Shown: positions 9,973 through 18,633, numbered from the stretch's first letter. The stretch: DNA of 64,000 bases from Pseudomonas oligotrophica (GCF_021726475.1 NZ_JAKJRU010000005.1:248001-312000); one strand, 5' to 3'. Numbers and translations: made by a program. The notes: generated by a model from the letters alone, not told the origin.

Positions 9973-10049
9973 GCAGCGGTAGTTCAGTCGGTTAGAATAC
10001 CGGCCTGTCACGCCGGGGGTCGCGGGTTCGAGTCCCGTCCGCTGCGCCA
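9973..10049 (+). tRNA. tRNA-Asp (GTC anticodon)
   Basis: Acceptor strands GCAGCGG and CCGCTGC pair, discriminator G10046 precedes encoded CCA (10047-10049), and the stem CCGGC/GCCGG holds the loop CTGTCAC with anticodon GTC. It lies 35 bases after tRNA-Val and is probably cotranscribed with it. Confidence 0.97.
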
Positions 10050-10087
10050 TATATCTCCTCCTTGGTGACAAAAGGATGGAACAAGAG

Positions 10088-10111
10088 AAGCTGCCAAGGG
10101 CAGCTTTTTTT
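10088..10111 (+). terminator. Rho-independent terminator of the tRNA operon
   Basis: AAGCTGCC, loop AAG and GGCAGCTT form an 8-bp stem that runs into a seven-T tract ending at 10111, 39 bases after tRNA-Asp. Confidence 0.92.
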
Positions 10112-10272
10112 GTGCCTGCAGAAAAATCTCCGGAATATTGGCGGAACATCCCTCGGTGCCGAGGGTTGTCCTCGGCTCGCGCCATCCACGAGCCTGCCGA
10201 TCGAATGGCCAGGCCCGCGGAGATCCGTTGTGGATCAGGCAACGTGCAAGGTGGGCCGCATTATCGGCCGGC

Positions 10273-10605
10273 TCAGCGGCAGACGAATACCTGCCTGGCA
10301 CCGCCACGCGGCAGGCGATTGCGTCCAGGCAGGCCGTGCAGGTGCTGGCACCACTGGTCGCGGACAGTCGCGGCGGGCGCGGGGCTGGTCGTTTCGCGGG
10401 TGGCTGCAGCGGCCTTTTCCGCCTTCGCCGCGGCGCGTAGCTCGGCAAGACTCGGCGTCCTGCGTACCGGCTCTGGGGCGGCCTTTTCAACCGAGCGCAG
10501 GCAGAGCTTGCAGGAAACCTGGCCGACCGAGGGTGTGTGGCTGAGGTTGGATCCGGTGCGGCCGCAGGCAATGCCCTCGGGCGACACGGCGTAATGAAGT
10601 ACCAA
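10273..10605 (-). CDS. Small conserved-looking hypothetical protein, cysteine-containing
   Basis: About 110 residues if it starts at TTG 10605, which has AAGGAG eight bases upstream on the minus strand; ATG 10653 would add 16 residues with a poorer site. The sequence has CKLC near residue 30, other cysteines in GIACGR and QWCQH, an Ala/Lys-rich helical middle and a basic tail. The CxxC could bind a metal, but no family is recognised. It stands alone between the tRNA terminator and the PilJ-domain gene. Confidence 0.6.
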   Translation of the reverse strand: MVLHYAVSPEGIACGRTGSNLSHTPSVGQVSCKLCLRSVEKAAPEPVRRTPSLAELRAAAKAEKAAAATRETTSPAPAATVRDQWCQHLHGLPGRNRLPRGGARQVFVCR

Positions 10606-10758
10606 CGTGTTGTCTCCTTCGTTTTCGGGGGCGCGGATTCTACACGCCCGCATCGGGATGACAACCGAGGCGGATGGCGGCTGATTCGGGCCGCCACAGC
10701 TACCTGCCGCGGATGCGACCGGGCAGGATCACAGTGCGCGCAAGCGGCGAGCCCCGCC

Positions 10759-11544
10759 TCAGCGCTTGGCCTGGGCGAGGGTCGCGTAGTCGGCGGTCAG
10801 CGCTTCGAGTTTCTGCAGCAGGGAGTCACTGGTGGTGACGATCACGGTCGGCACGTAGCGCGACTGTTCGGCCAGCTGGAAGCCGGCGCGGGCGAAGCGC
10901 CATTGATTGCCGATCTGCTCGAGGCGCTGGTTGATGGTCGCGGAATTCTGCTTGGCGCCGCGCAGCTCGGCCAGGCCCTGGTCGAACTCTTCCACCGCGG
11001 TGACGAATTCGCGCTCCAGGCCGGGCTCGGGAAGGTTCCAGCTCAGCGCCAGGTAGAGCATGGCGATGCGCTGGCTGAGCATGCGCAGCCGGCCGCTGCG
11101 GTTGACCAGGTGCCCCGCCGGGGTGCCGTTGTGCTGTTCGATCCGCTGCACCAGGCTCTCGCTCTGGGCCAGGAAGCGCTCGGCCAGGCGCAGCACCTCG
11201 AGCGAGCTTTCCTTGTCCGGCTTGCCGAGGGCGCGTTCGCGGAATTTCAGCCAGGTGCCGGAGGCTTCGTCCACCGCGCCGCGGATGGCGGCGTTCGGCG
11301 CATAGTCACCGAGCAGGGCGCTGTTTTCCTCGACGCTGGCGACGCTGCTGTCGAGCTGGGTCATCGCCAGCTCGGCTCGGGTTTCGGTGCCGATCATCAG
11401 GTAGCTCTTGGCGACGCGTTGGCTGAGCATGCGCTGCTGCCCGGCGCGGTTGATGGCTTCGGCATCGTCGAGGGCGGCTTGGCAGGGCAGGGCGCCCAGC
11501 GTCAGGCAAAGCGTGAGCGACGCGAGCAACGGGGAACGGATCAT
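10759..11544 (-). CDS. Periplasmic protein with two PilJ-N / NarX-like sensor repeats
   Basis: 261 residues with a signal peptide (about 1-23, LTLGALPCQA). Two copies of the type IV pili methyl-accepting transducer N-terminal motif follow: INRAGQQRMLSQRVAKSY near residue 32 and VNRSGRLRMLSQRIAMLY near residue 147. This helical domain is the ligand-sensing part of PilJ and NarX-type receptors, but here it has no membrane anchor, HAMP or output domain. It may act as a free periplasmic sensor or accessory protein for a partner elsewhere. Its ligand is unknown. Confidence 0.82.
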   Translation of the reverse strand: MIRSPLLASLTLCLTLGALPCQAALDDAEAINRAGQQRMLSQRVAKSYLMIGTETRAELAMTQLDSSVASVEENSALLGDYAPNAAIRGAVDEASGTWLKFRERALGKPDKESSLEVLRLAERFLAQSESLVQRIEQHNGTPAGHLVNRSGRLRMLSQRIAMLYLALSWNLPEPGLEREFVTAVEEFDQGLAELRGAKQNSATINQRLEQIGNQWRFARAGFQLAEQSRYVPTVIVTTSDSLLQKLEALTADYATLAQAKR

Positions 11545-12091
11545 GTGGCCTCCTGGCGTGGTAGTCGGCGCGCAACCCAGGCGGGACGGCGCGAAAAACG
11601 CGGCAGACGATAGGAGGCTGGAGCGTATGGGAAATGATGCGAATCAAGTGGCATCGAGCCGAAAGAGGTATGCCTAGGCCCGCTCCGTGGACCTTCGGCG
11701 GACGCCAGCCCGCGCCGGTGCTGGCTTGACCGGGCGCGGCGTGACCGGGCGGTCGATCTTCGATTCTGTGGGCTGGGTCTCACCGTGCTGGCGGGCGTTG
11801 CGGCGGGTCTCAGCCCTGTTTGGTCGGGTCCTGCGGTTTGTCCTGGCGCTTGCCCTGGCGCAGGGTCAGAGCGTGGCCGGGTTGTTGTAGTCGACGCTGC
11901 GGGCGGTGCGATCCCGCTCGGCGGCGCGATAGTCCAGGACGGCGCCGATCACGCCAAGACTGAGCAGGGGCTGAAACGCTCGGGTAGCTGGCCATCGCTG
12001 AATTCGCGGGGTGGCTGAAGCCCCGAATATCGGGTCGCCCGGCCCGTTTTCACGCGGGGCGCCGTGCGCAGCAGGCAGACCATGTGTCGCA
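11545..12091. other. Intergenic stretch without a supportable gene
   Basis: About 550 bases between the PilJ-domain gene and the gntR promoter. Short open frames exist on both strands, but none has a convincing ribosome site or recognisable product. I see imperfect inverted GC-rich segments (GCCAGC near 11711 with GCTGGC near 11728) but no T-run. Confidence 0.5.
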
Positions 12092-12121
12092 TTGGTCATC
12101 GTACAACCGCTGGGCTATGAT
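12092..12121 (+). promoter_or_regulatory. Promoter of the FadR-type regulator gene
   Basis: TTGGTC (12092-12097), an 18-base spacer and TATGAT (12116-12121) lie 30 bases before ATG 12152. The operator at 12095-12107 overlaps the -35 element and spacer, the expected layout for autorepression. Confidence 0.5.
12095..12107. promoter_or_regulatory. Operator site A (GTYGTNNNAYRAC) at gntR
   Basis: GTCATCGTACAAC; on the minus strand it reads GTTGTACGATGAC, matching the seven-site consensus. It lies 45 bases before the regulator gene at 12152. Confidence 0.7.
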
Positions 12122-12151
12122 GAGGCCTGACTTCGCTTACAGGACGGGGAT

Positions 12152-12892
12152 ATGGACCCACAGAGCGCTCAACCGCGCATTCGCCGGCGCAGCCTCGCGC
12201 AGGAACTGGTCAGCGAGCTGTCGCAGCAGATTCGCGACGGCGTGCTCAAGCGTGGCGACAAGCTGCCCACCGAGTCGGCCATCATGCAGGCCCAGGGCGT
12301 CAGCCGCACGGTCGTGCGCGAGGCGATCTCGCGGCTGCAGGCCTCCGGACTGGTGGAGACGCGCCACGGCATCGGCACCTTCGTGCTCGACACGCCGAAC
12401 GCCACGGGGCTGCGCATCGATCCGGCGACGGTCGGCACGCTGCGTGACCTGCTGTCGATCCTCGAGTTGCGCATCAGCCTGGAGGTGGAGGCCGCCGGCC
12501 TTGCCGCGCAGCGGCGCAGCCCGGAGCAGTTGGCCGGCATGCGGGGGTTTCTCGACAAGCTGCGCGAGGCGACGGCACGTTCGAGCGATGCCGCCGCGTC
12601 GGATTTCCAGTTCCACCTGCAGATCGCCGAGGCGACCGGCAACCGCTATTTCACCGACATCATGAATCACCTGGGCACCGCGCTGATTCCGCGCAGCCGC
12701 GTCAATTCGGCGCGCCTGGCGCACGACGACCAGGAGCATTACCAGGCGCGGCTGGGCCGCGAGCACGAGCAGATCTACGAAGCCATCGCCCGGCAGGATG
12801 CCGAATCCGCCCGCGCCGCCATGCGCCTGCACCTGACCAACAGCCGCGAAAGGCTGCGCCAGGCCCACGAGCAGGCCGAGACGACCAGCTGA
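12152..12892 (+). CDS. FadR/GntR family regulator, probable master regulator of the aldarate locus
   Basis: 246 residues. The N-terminal winged helix (about 12-75) contains RGDKLPTESAIMQAQGVSR and VVREAISRLQASGLVE. The C-terminal FCD ligand domain (about 90-230) shows the metal-binding histidine pattern in FQFHLQIAEATGNRYF and MRLHLTNSRERL. FadR-subfamily proteins sense small acids and bind TNGTNNNACNA-like palindromes, close to the GTYGTNNNAYRAC sites found here at seven promoters, including its own. It resembles in role the hexuronate/aldarate regulator GguR described in proteobacteria; I cannot confirm orthology. Aldarates or their lactones are plausible ligands. It is convergent with the DMT transporter gene. 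Confidence 0.9.
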   Translation: MDPQSAQPRIRRRSLAQELVSELSQQIRDGVLKRGDKLPTESAIMQAQGVSRTVVREAISRLQASGLVETRHGIGTFVLDTPNATGLRIDPATVGTLRDLLSILELRISLEVEAAGLAAQRRSPEQLAGMRGFLDKLREATARSSDAAASDFQFHLQIAEATGNRYFTDIMNHLGTALIPRSRVNSARLAHDDQEHYQARLGREHEQIYEAIARQDAESARAAMRLHLTNSRERLRQAHEQAETTS

Positions 12893-12898
12893 GCCGGA

Positions 12899-13816
12899 TC
12901 AGTCGCGGCGGTAGGTCAGCAGCACGATACCCGTCACCACGATGAAGCCCCCGAGGATCTGCCCGGGGGCGAGCATCTGCCCCAGCACCAGCCAGCCCAT
13001 CACCAGCGTGGCCAGCGGTTCGATGTTCATCACCGGGGCGTTGCGCGGCATGTCCAGGCGCGGCACCGACATGAACAGCGTGATGAAGCCCGTTCCGTAG
13101 AGCAGCACCAGTACGCCGAGGGCGAGCCAGCCGGTGTGGCTGGCCGGCGTGTCCAGCCCGCCCGGCAGCAGGTCGCTGGCGCCGGCGAGCGAGGCGCTGC
13201 CAAAGACGATGGCCATGGTCAGCAGGCTGCGCAGCGAGCCGCGCAGCTGCGAGAGCCGGTGGTCGGTGATCCACAGCGCGCAGGCGAAGGCGCAGGCGCC
13301 GGCGAAGGCCAGCGCCACGCCAAGCAGCCATTGCGGGCCGGCCTCGGCGCCGCGCAGGCGCGCCGGCACGTCGAGCACGAACAGCAGGCCGACGAGGATC
13401 AGCCCCATCAGCCCCGCCGTGCGTGCGCTGGGCCGGCTGCCGCCCAGCGCCCAGGTCAGCAGTGCCAGCAGGATGGGAAACACATTGGCCACCAGCAGCG
13501 CCAGCGCCACCGGGATCCGCGCCACCGCCGAGTACAGGCACAGGCTCTGCACGGCGATCAGCAGGCCCAGCAGCAATTGCCAGCGGCCGCTGCCGGCGGG
13601 CAGGCGCACGCCCTGGCGCTGCCAGGCGACCACCGCGGCCAGCGCCAGCAGGGTGCCGCCCGAGCGCATCAGGATCGCCAGCAGCACGCCGGCGCCGTCA
13701 TCGAAGGCGACGCGGGCGGCGACGTGGTTGCCGGCGAAGGCGCAGCCCAGGCAAAGCAGCGTCAGGACGGCCAGGTGGCGGGGCAGTGGGGCAGGCGAAG
13801 CGACAGGCTGGGTCAT
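12899..13816 (-). CDS. EamA/DMT superfamily transporter
   Basis: 305 residues, almost entirely hydrophobic, with about ten membrane helices in two EamA repeats; the second repeat carries LYGTGFITLFMSVPRLDMPRNAPVMN and IEPLATLVMGWLVLGQ. DMT proteins move metabolites or amino acids across the inner membrane; the substrate is not readable. It is the last gene of the minus-strand udh-lactonase-dctPQM series, 68 bases after dctM, so it may export or import an intermediate of the pathway. Start at ATG 13816. Confidence 0.85.
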   Translation of the reverse strand: MTQPVASPAPLPRHLAVLTLLCLGCAFAGNHVAARVAFDDGAGVLLAILMRSGGTLLALAAVVAWQRQGVRLPAGSGRWQLLLGLLIAVQSLCLYSAVARIPVALALLVANVFPILLALLTWALGGSRPSARTAGLMGLILVGLLFVLDVPARLRGAEAGPQWLLGVALAFAGACAFACALWITDHRLSQLRGSLRSLLTMAIVFGSASLAGASDLLPGGLDTPASHTGWLALGVLVLLYGTGFITLFMSVPRLDMPRNAPVMNIEPLATLVMGWLVLGQMLAPGQILGGFIVVTGIVLLTYRRD

Positions 13817-13884
13817 GCGTCGGTCAGCGGCAGGAGTGGAGACGCCAGCCGCGAGGGCTGGCGTCGGGAGGGCCGGGCGCCAGC

Positions 13885-15165
13885 TTACAGCACGGCGCTG
13901 GGCAGCCAGAGCGAGATCATCGGGATGTAGGTCACCGCCATCAGCACCATGAACAGCGCGGCATAGAACGGCAGCAGCGTGCGCACGGTGGCCTCGATGC
14001 TGACCTTGCCGATCGCCGCGCCGACGAACAGCACCGCGCCCACCGGCGGGGTGATCAGGCCGATCCCGAGGTTCACCAGCATGATCATGCCGAAGTGCAC
14101 CGGGTCGACGCCGATACCGGTCACCACCGGCATCAGGATCGGCGTGAGGATCAGGATCAGCGGCGCCATGTCCATCAGCGTGCCGAGCATCAGCAGCATC
14201 AGGTTGATGCACATGAGGATCACGTAGCGGTTGTCCGACAGGGTCAGGAAGGCCGTAGTGATCTTCGCGGGGATCTGCATCAGCGTCATGATGTAGCCGA
14301 AGCTCGCGGCGAAGGCGATCAGGATCATCACGATCGACAGCGTGCGCACCGTGCGGTGCATCAGCTTGGGCAGCTCGCGCCACTTGTAGTCGCGGTAGAC
14401 GAACATGGTGACGAAGAAGGCCCAGAGCACGGCGATGGCCGCCGATTCGGTGGCGGTGAAGACGCCCGAGAGGATGCCGCCGAGGATGATGACCATGGTC
14501 ATCAGGCCCCACATCGCCTCGACGCAGATCTTCAGCGCCTGGCGCAGCGGGATCACCTCGCCCTTGGGGTAGTTGCGCTTCTTGGCGAAGAACAGGCACA
14601 TGCCCATCATCACTGCGCTGAGCAGCAGGCCCGGGCCGATGCCGGCGACGAACAGCGAAGCGATGGACACCGTGCCGCCGGCCGCCAGCGAATAGAGCAC
14701 CGAGTTATGGCTGGGCGGCGTCAGCAGGGCCTGCACCGAGCCGCTGACCGTGACCGCGGTGGAGAACTCGCGCGGGTAGCCCTTCTTCTCCATCTCCGGG
14801 ATCAGCACCGAGCCCACCGAGGCGGTGTCGGCCAGCGACGAGCCGGAGATGGCGCCGAAGAAGGTCGAGGCCATGATGTTGACCAGCGAAAGCCCGCCGC
14901 GCACGAAGCCCACCAGCACCCCGGCGAAGGCCACCAGCCTACGCGACATGCCGCCTTCGGCCATGATCGCCCCGGCCAGCACGAAGAAGGGGATGGCCAG
15001 CAGGGAGAATTTGTTGATGCCGCCGGCGATCTGGATCATCACCGCGTCGAAGGGGATCTCGATCCACCAGGCGCCGATCAGGGCGGAAAGGCCGAGGGCG
15101 TAGGCCACCGGCATGCGTACGGCAATCAGCAGGGCGAAGCTGCCGAGCAGGATCAGGGCGTCCAT
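13885..15165 (-). CDS. dctM: TRAP transporter large permease DctM
   Basis: 426 residues with about 12 membrane helices. The family stretches ISGSSLADTASVGSVLIPEM and MLVNLGIGLITPPVGAVLFV are present. DctM is the ion-coupled translocating subunit of tripartite periplasmic transporters. Start ATG 15165 overlaps the dctQ stop as ATGA. Position after udh and a lactonase suggests uptake of hexuronates or aldarates. Confidence 0.95.
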   Translation of the reverse strand: MDALILLGSFALLIAVRMPVAYALGLSALIGAWWIEIPFDAVMIQIAGGINKFSLLAIPFFVLAGAIMAEGGMSRRLVAFAGVLVGFVRGGLSLVNIMASTFFGAISGSSLADTASVGSVLIPEMEKKGYPREFSTAVTVSGSVQALLTPPSHNSVLYSLAAGGTVSIASLFVAGIGPGLLLSAVMMGMCLFFAKKRNYPKGEVIPLRQALKICVEAMWGLMTMVIILGGILSGVFTATESAAIAVLWAFFVTMFVYRDYKWRELPKLMHRTVRTLSIVMILIAFAASFGYIMTLMQIPAKITTAFLTLSDNRYVILMCINLMLLMLGTLMDMAPLILILTPILMPVVTGIGVDPVHFGMIMLVNLGIGLITPPVGAVLFVGAAIGKVSIEATVRTLLPFYAALFMVLMAVTYIPMISLWLPSAVL

Positions 15166-15692
15166 CAGACGGCCTCCGCGCTGTCGTCGACCCGCTCGAA
15201 GTCGACCGCGCGGCGGCGGCTCTGGTCTCCGAGGAAAAGTCGTTCGAGGATGAAGATCAGGGTCAGCAGGCCGCCGACCGGGATGGGTGCATAGGTGATG
15301 CCGACCCGCAGCGTCGGCAGTGTGCTCACGTACTGGTTCCAGGTCGCCATGCACAGGCTGGTGCCCCAGATGGTCATGAACAGGCAGATGATCGCCATCA
15401 GCACCTGCACCAGCACCGTCACGCCGCCCTGCATCGAGGCCGGCAGGCGGTCGGTGCACATGGTCACCGCCATGTGTGCGCAGGCGCGGTAGCTGGCCGC
15501 GGCGCCGATGAAGGTGAACAGCACCATCAGCAGGATGGCCACCGGTTCCGGCCAGCCGGCACCGGTGCCCAGGACGTAGCGCGCGAAGATGCCCCAGGGA
15601 ATGATCAGGGACATGACCGCGACCGACAGCCCGGCCACCCAGATGCAGGCCATGTAGATCAGGTCGTTGATGCGCAGAATCGTGTTCTTCAT
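15165..15692 (-). CDS. dctQ: TRAP transporter small permease DctQ
   Basis: 175 residues with four membrane helices and the DctQ pattern GTGAGWPEPVAILLMVLFTF. It joins DctM in the membrane complex that receives substrate from DctP. The gene lies 61 bases after dctP and overlaps dctM by one codon shift, as in most TRAP operons. Confidence 0.93.
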   Translation of the reverse strand: MKNTILRINDLIYMACIWVAGLSVAVMSLIIPWGIFARYVLGTGAGWPEPVAILLMVLFTFIGAAASYRACAHMAVTMCTDRLPASMQGGVTVLVQVLMAIICLFMTIWGTSLCMATWNQYVSTLPTLRVGITYAPIPVGGLLTLIFILERLFLGDQSRRRAVDFERVDDSAEAV

Positions 15693-15753
15693 GAAGGCTC
15701 ACCACGCCCGTGGCGACCGGCCGGAGCCGAGCGCCGCGGGCTTTCAAGTCGCG

Positions 15754-16728
15754 TTACTGGACGGCTTCGATGCGCTTGATCAGCTCGGCGTAGGGCGCGC
15801 CGTACTTCTCGCGGATCGGCGCGGTGGCGTCGAAGAAGGGCTTCTTGTCGACCTCGATGAACTCGACCCCGGCCTCCTTGAGCTTGGCTTCGCTGGCCGC
15901 GGACTTCTCGTCCCACAGCTTGCGCTCCTCGAACTGCGCTTCCTTGGCGTACTTCTTCACCGCCGCCTGCTGCTCGGGGGTGAGCTTGTTCCAGGTGCTC
16001 TTGGAAATCACGATCGGCTCGGGAAGGATCAGGTGGCCGGTCAGCGAGTAGTGCTTGGCGTTGCGGTAGTGGTTGTGCTCGAGCATGGTCGGCGGGTTGT
16101 TCTCGGCGCCGTCGATCACGCCGGTCTGCAGTGCGCTGAAGATCTCGCCGGTGTCCATGGCGATGCCGTTGGCGCCCAGTGCGTTGAAGGTGTCGATGAA
16201 CAGCGGGTTGCCCATCACGCGGATCTTCATGCCCTTGAGGTCATCCAGGCTGCGCACCGGCTTCTTGGTGTAGAGGTTGCGCACGCCGCCGTCCATCCAG
16301 GCCAGGCCGACCATGTTGAATTCGGAGTGGGTGATCTTGTCGAGGATCTCCTGGCCGATCTCGCCATCGATGACCTTGCGCATGTGCGCGTGGTCGCGGA
16401 ACACGAAGGGCATGTTGAACACGTTGACGTCCGGCACCACCGGGCCGAGCGTGCCGAGGCTGACGCGGGTCATCTGCACGGCGCCGATCTGCACCTGCTC
16501 GACGACTTCCTTTTCCGAGCCCAGCACGCCGCCGGCGAACATGCGGAACTTGAGTTCGCCGCCGGTGGCCTCCTCGATCTTCTTGCCCATGTTTTCCTGC
16601 GCGACCACGGTCGGGTAGCCGGCCGGGTGGATCTCGGCGATCTTCAGCGTCATCGCCGCCTGGGCCAGGCCGGTGAAGGACAGCGCCACGGGCAGGGCGG
16701 CGGCGAGCAGGGTGCGTTTGAAGTTCAT
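15754..16728 (-). CDS. dctP: TRAP transporter substrate-binding protein DctP
   Basis: 324 residues with a signal peptide (1-24, ALSFTGLAQA). The family segment LKGMKIRVMGNPLFIDTFNALG contains the arginine that binds the substrate carboxylate in TRAP receptors, and FSALQTGVIDGAENNP follows. The protein captures an organic acid in the periplasm. Context (udh, lactonase, five aldarate dehydratases) makes glucuronate, galacturonate or an aldarate the likely ligand. The mRNA leader carries an AACAACAACAA tract directly before the ribosome site. Confidence 0.94.
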   Translation of the reverse strand: MNFKRTLLAAALPVALSFTGLAQAAMTLKIAEIHPAGYPTVVAQENMGKKIEEATGGELKFRMFAGGVLGSEKEVVEQVQIGAVQMTRVSLGTLGPVVPDVNVFNMPFVFRDHAHMRKVIDGEIGQEILDKITHSEFNMVGLAWMDGGVRNLYTKKPVRSLDDLKGMKIRVMGNPLFIDTFNALGANGIAMDTGEIFSALQTGVIDGAENNPPTMLEHNHYRNAKHYSLTGHLILPEPIVISKSTWNKLTPEQQAAVKKYAKEAQFEERKLWDEKSAASEAKLKEAGVEFIEVDKKPFFDATAPIREKYGAPYAELIKRIEAVQ

Positions 16729-16740
16729 TGGTGACTCTCC

Positions 16741-16756
16741 GTTTGTTGTTGTTGTC
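16741..16756 (-). promoter_or_regulatory. CA motif (Crc/Hfq-type) in the dctP leader
   Basis: The mRNA reads GACAACAACAACAAAC immediately before GGAGAG of the dctP ribosome site, with two overlapping AAnAAnAA matches. Such A-rich motifs at start regions are the known targets of Hfq/Crc catabolite repression in Pseudomonas. Confidence 0.55.
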
Positions 16757-16793
16757 GGGGTGCAGCGAACGCCGGGCCGGGCCCGGCTGGAAT

Positions 16794-17684
16794 TCAGGCA
16801 GCGAACGCGGGTTCCTCCAGGCCGCGCACGCCGGCATCGAGGGCGAACAGGCCGCCGGCCAACGGTTGATCGGCGAGGTCGCCGGCCGGGCGGATCGAGG
16901 TGACGAACAGGGTGTCCAGGCGCGAGCCGCCGAAGGCGCACATGGCCGGTTTCTTCACCGGCACGGCGAGCGAGCGATCCAGGCGGCCGTCCGGGGTGAA
17001 GCGGTGGACCAGGCCGGCATCGTTGCCGCAGATCCAGTAGCAGCCCTCGGCATCCACCGCGGCGCCGTCGGGGCGGCCGGGATGGGCCTTCATGTCGACG
17101 AACAGGCGGCGGTTGTGCGGCGTGCCGCTGTCGCTGTCGTAGTCGAACGCCCAGATCGCCTGCACGCTCGGGTGCGAGTCGGACAGGTACATCGTGCGGC
17201 CATCCGGGCTGAAGCCCAGGCCGTTGGGGACGATGAAGCCGTCCAGCCGCGGGACGAGCGTGCCGGCCGCGCCGTCGTAGCGATAGAGCGCGCCGGCGGG
17301 CACGCCGGCGGCCATCTCCAGCAGCATGCTGCCGGCCCAGAAGCGACCCTGGCGGTCGCAGCGGCCGTCGTTGAAGCGCATCGCCGGATGGGCATGCTCG
17401 ACCCTGGCCCGCGGCGTCGCTGCCAGGTGGCCATCGTCTTGCGGCTCGAGCTCGAACAGCCCGCTCTGCATTCCCGCCAGCCAGCGGCCGTCACTGCCGC
17501 GGGCGATGCAGGCGAGCATCTCCTCGCCGGTCCAGCGGCGGATTTCGCCACTCGCAGCCTGCCAGCGCAGCAGCGTGCGGTTGGGGATGTCGACCCAGTA
17601 CAGCGCCTGTTCGACGGGGTGCCACACGGGGCTTTCGCCGGTGGCGCAGCGTACGTCGGCGATCAGTTCTGCTTGGCTGGCCAC
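16794..17684 (-). CDS. SMP-30/gluconolactonase family lactonase, probable aldarolactonase
   Basis: 296 residues of a six-bladed beta-propeller. Metal-site features are visible: GESPVWH with the ligand Glu near residue 17, RFNDGRCDRQGRFWAGSM, FIVPNGLGFSPDGRTMYLSD, and GRPDGAAVDAEGCYW. Family members hydrolyse sugar lactones. Its place between udh, which makes aldaro-1,5-lactones, and dctP suggests it opens galactaro- or glucarolactone to the free aldarate. That assignment rests on context. Confidence 0.88.
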   Translation of the reverse strand: MASQAELIADVRCATGESPVWHPVEQALYWVDIPNRTLLRWQAASGEIRRWTGEEMLACIARGSDGRWLAGMQSGLFELEPQDDGHLAATPRARVEHAHPAMRFNDGRCDRQGRFWAGSMLLEMAAGVPAGALYRYDGAAGTLVPRLDGFIVPNGLGFSPDGRTMYLSDSHPSVQAIWAFDYDSDSGTPHNRRLFVDMKAHPGRPDGAAVDAEGCYWICGNDAGLVHRFTPDGRLDRSLAVPVKKPAMCAFGGSRLDTLFVTSIRPAGDLADQPLAGGLFALDAGVRGLEEPAFAA

Positions 17685-17720
17685 GGGCGTCTCCCTGGTC
17701 GGTGCGGATCGGATGTTCGG

Positions 17721-18545
17721 TCAGTCGCCGAAGGGGCCGGCCTGGACGAAGGCGCCGCCGTGGTAGAGCCCGGCCGGGTCGTCCTCGGCGTAGGGCGGCT
17801 GCGCCTCGACCTTGGCGCGAAAGGGCTCGGAGCTGTCCTGCGGCTGGAAGCCCAGGTGCGCGGCGAGATGGTTGTCCCACCAGACGTCGCGGTTGGCCGA
17901 CACACCGTAGACCACCGTGTGGCCGACCTGCGGGGTGAACAGCGCGCGGCCGATCAGCTCGGTGAGGTCGCGGTAGCTCAGGTAGGTCGAGAGCATCCGG
18001 CGGTTCTGCGGCTCGGGAAACGACGAGCCGATGCGGATGCTGACGGTCTCGATGCCGTAGCGATCGTGATAGAAGCTCGCCAGATCCTCGCCGTAGGATT
18101 TCGACAGGCCGTAGTAGCTGTCCGGGCGGCGCGGGGCGTGGGCGTCGATGGTTTCGCTCTGCCGGTAGAAGCCGACCACGTGGTTGGAACTGGCGAAGAC
18201 GATGCGGCGGAGGCCGTGGCGGCGCGCCGCTTCGTAGATATGGAAGGTGCCGCGGATGTTGGCCTCGAGGATTTCCTCGAAGGGTCGTTCGACGGAGACG
18301 CCGCCGAAATGCACGATGGCGTCGACGCCGTCGCACAGGGCCTGCACGCCAGCCTTGTCGCCGAGGTCGCAGGGCTGCACTTCTTCGTGCGGCCCGGCGG
18401 CAGGCGCCATGGGGGCGATGTCGGAGAGGCGGATGATCCGCGCATAGGGGCGCAGCGTCTCGCGTAGGACCTGGCCGAGGCCGCCTGCCGCGCCGGTGAG
18501 CAGCAGGCGGCCGAGCGTGGGAATGGGGGTGGTCGTGCTTGTCAT
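17721..18545 (-). CDS. udh: NAD-dependent uronate dehydrogenase
   Basis: 274 residues, short-chain dehydrogenase fold. The cofactor motif LLTGAAGGLGQVLRETL is near the N-terminus, the IHFGGVSVERPFEEI segment matches Pseudomonas Udh, and the catalytic YxxxK is in DSYYGLSKSYGED. The protein oxidises glucuronate or galacturonate to the aldaro-lactone. Start ATG 18545 gives MTSTTTPIPTLGRLLLTG; a longer frame to 18614 would run through the operator. It is the first gene of a minus-strand operon with the lactonase, dctPQM and the DMT gene. Confidence 0.95.
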   Translation of the reverse strand: MTSTTTPIPTLGRLLLTGAAGGLGQVLRETLRPYARIIRLSDIAPMAPAAGPHEEVQPCDLGDKAGVQALCDGVDAIVHFGGVSVERPFEEILEANIRGTFHIYEAARRHGLRRIVFASSNHVVGFYRQSETIDAHAPRRPDSYYGLSKSYGEDLASFYHDRYGIETVSIRIGSSFPEPQNRRMLSTYLSYRDLTELIGRALFTPQVGHTVVYGVSANRDVWWDNHLAAHLGFQPQDSSEPFRAKVEAQPPYAEDDPAGLYHGGAFVQAGPFGD

Positions 18546-18562
18546 CGGGGCGTGCCTGTCGT

Positions 18563-18578
18563 TTATTGTTTTGTTGTC
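18563..18578 (-). promoter_or_regulatory. CA motif in the udh leader
   Basis: The mRNA reads GACAACAAAACAATAA, containing AACAATAA (AAnAAnAA), 17 bases before the udh start codon. Confidence 0.45.
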
Positions 18579-18582
18579 ATCG

Positions 18583-18595
18583 GTTGTCGGATGAC
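18583..18595. promoter_or_regulatory. Operator site C at udh
   Basis: GTTGTCGGATGAC matches GTYGTNNNAYRAC. On the minus strand it begins nine bases after the -10 element of the udh promoter, so it would cover the transcription start. Confidence 0.7.
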
Positions 18596-18604
18596 ATGGA
18601 GTAA

Positions 18605-18633
18605 ATAACAGCATCTGCTACCGCATATGTCAA
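18605..18633 (-). promoter_or_regulatory. Sigma-70 promoter of the udh operon
   Basis: TTGACA (18633-18628), a 17-base spacer and TGTTAT (18610-18605) on the minus strand, with operator C nine bases downstream. The -35 is a perfect consensus match and the -10 matches four of six. Confidence 0.65.

Noticed and set aside
11866..12099. 77-codon minus-strand frame before gntR ending in DYNNPATL
   Set aside because: The last third looks slightly protein-like, but there is no ribosome site, no recognised family, and its start lies inside operator A.
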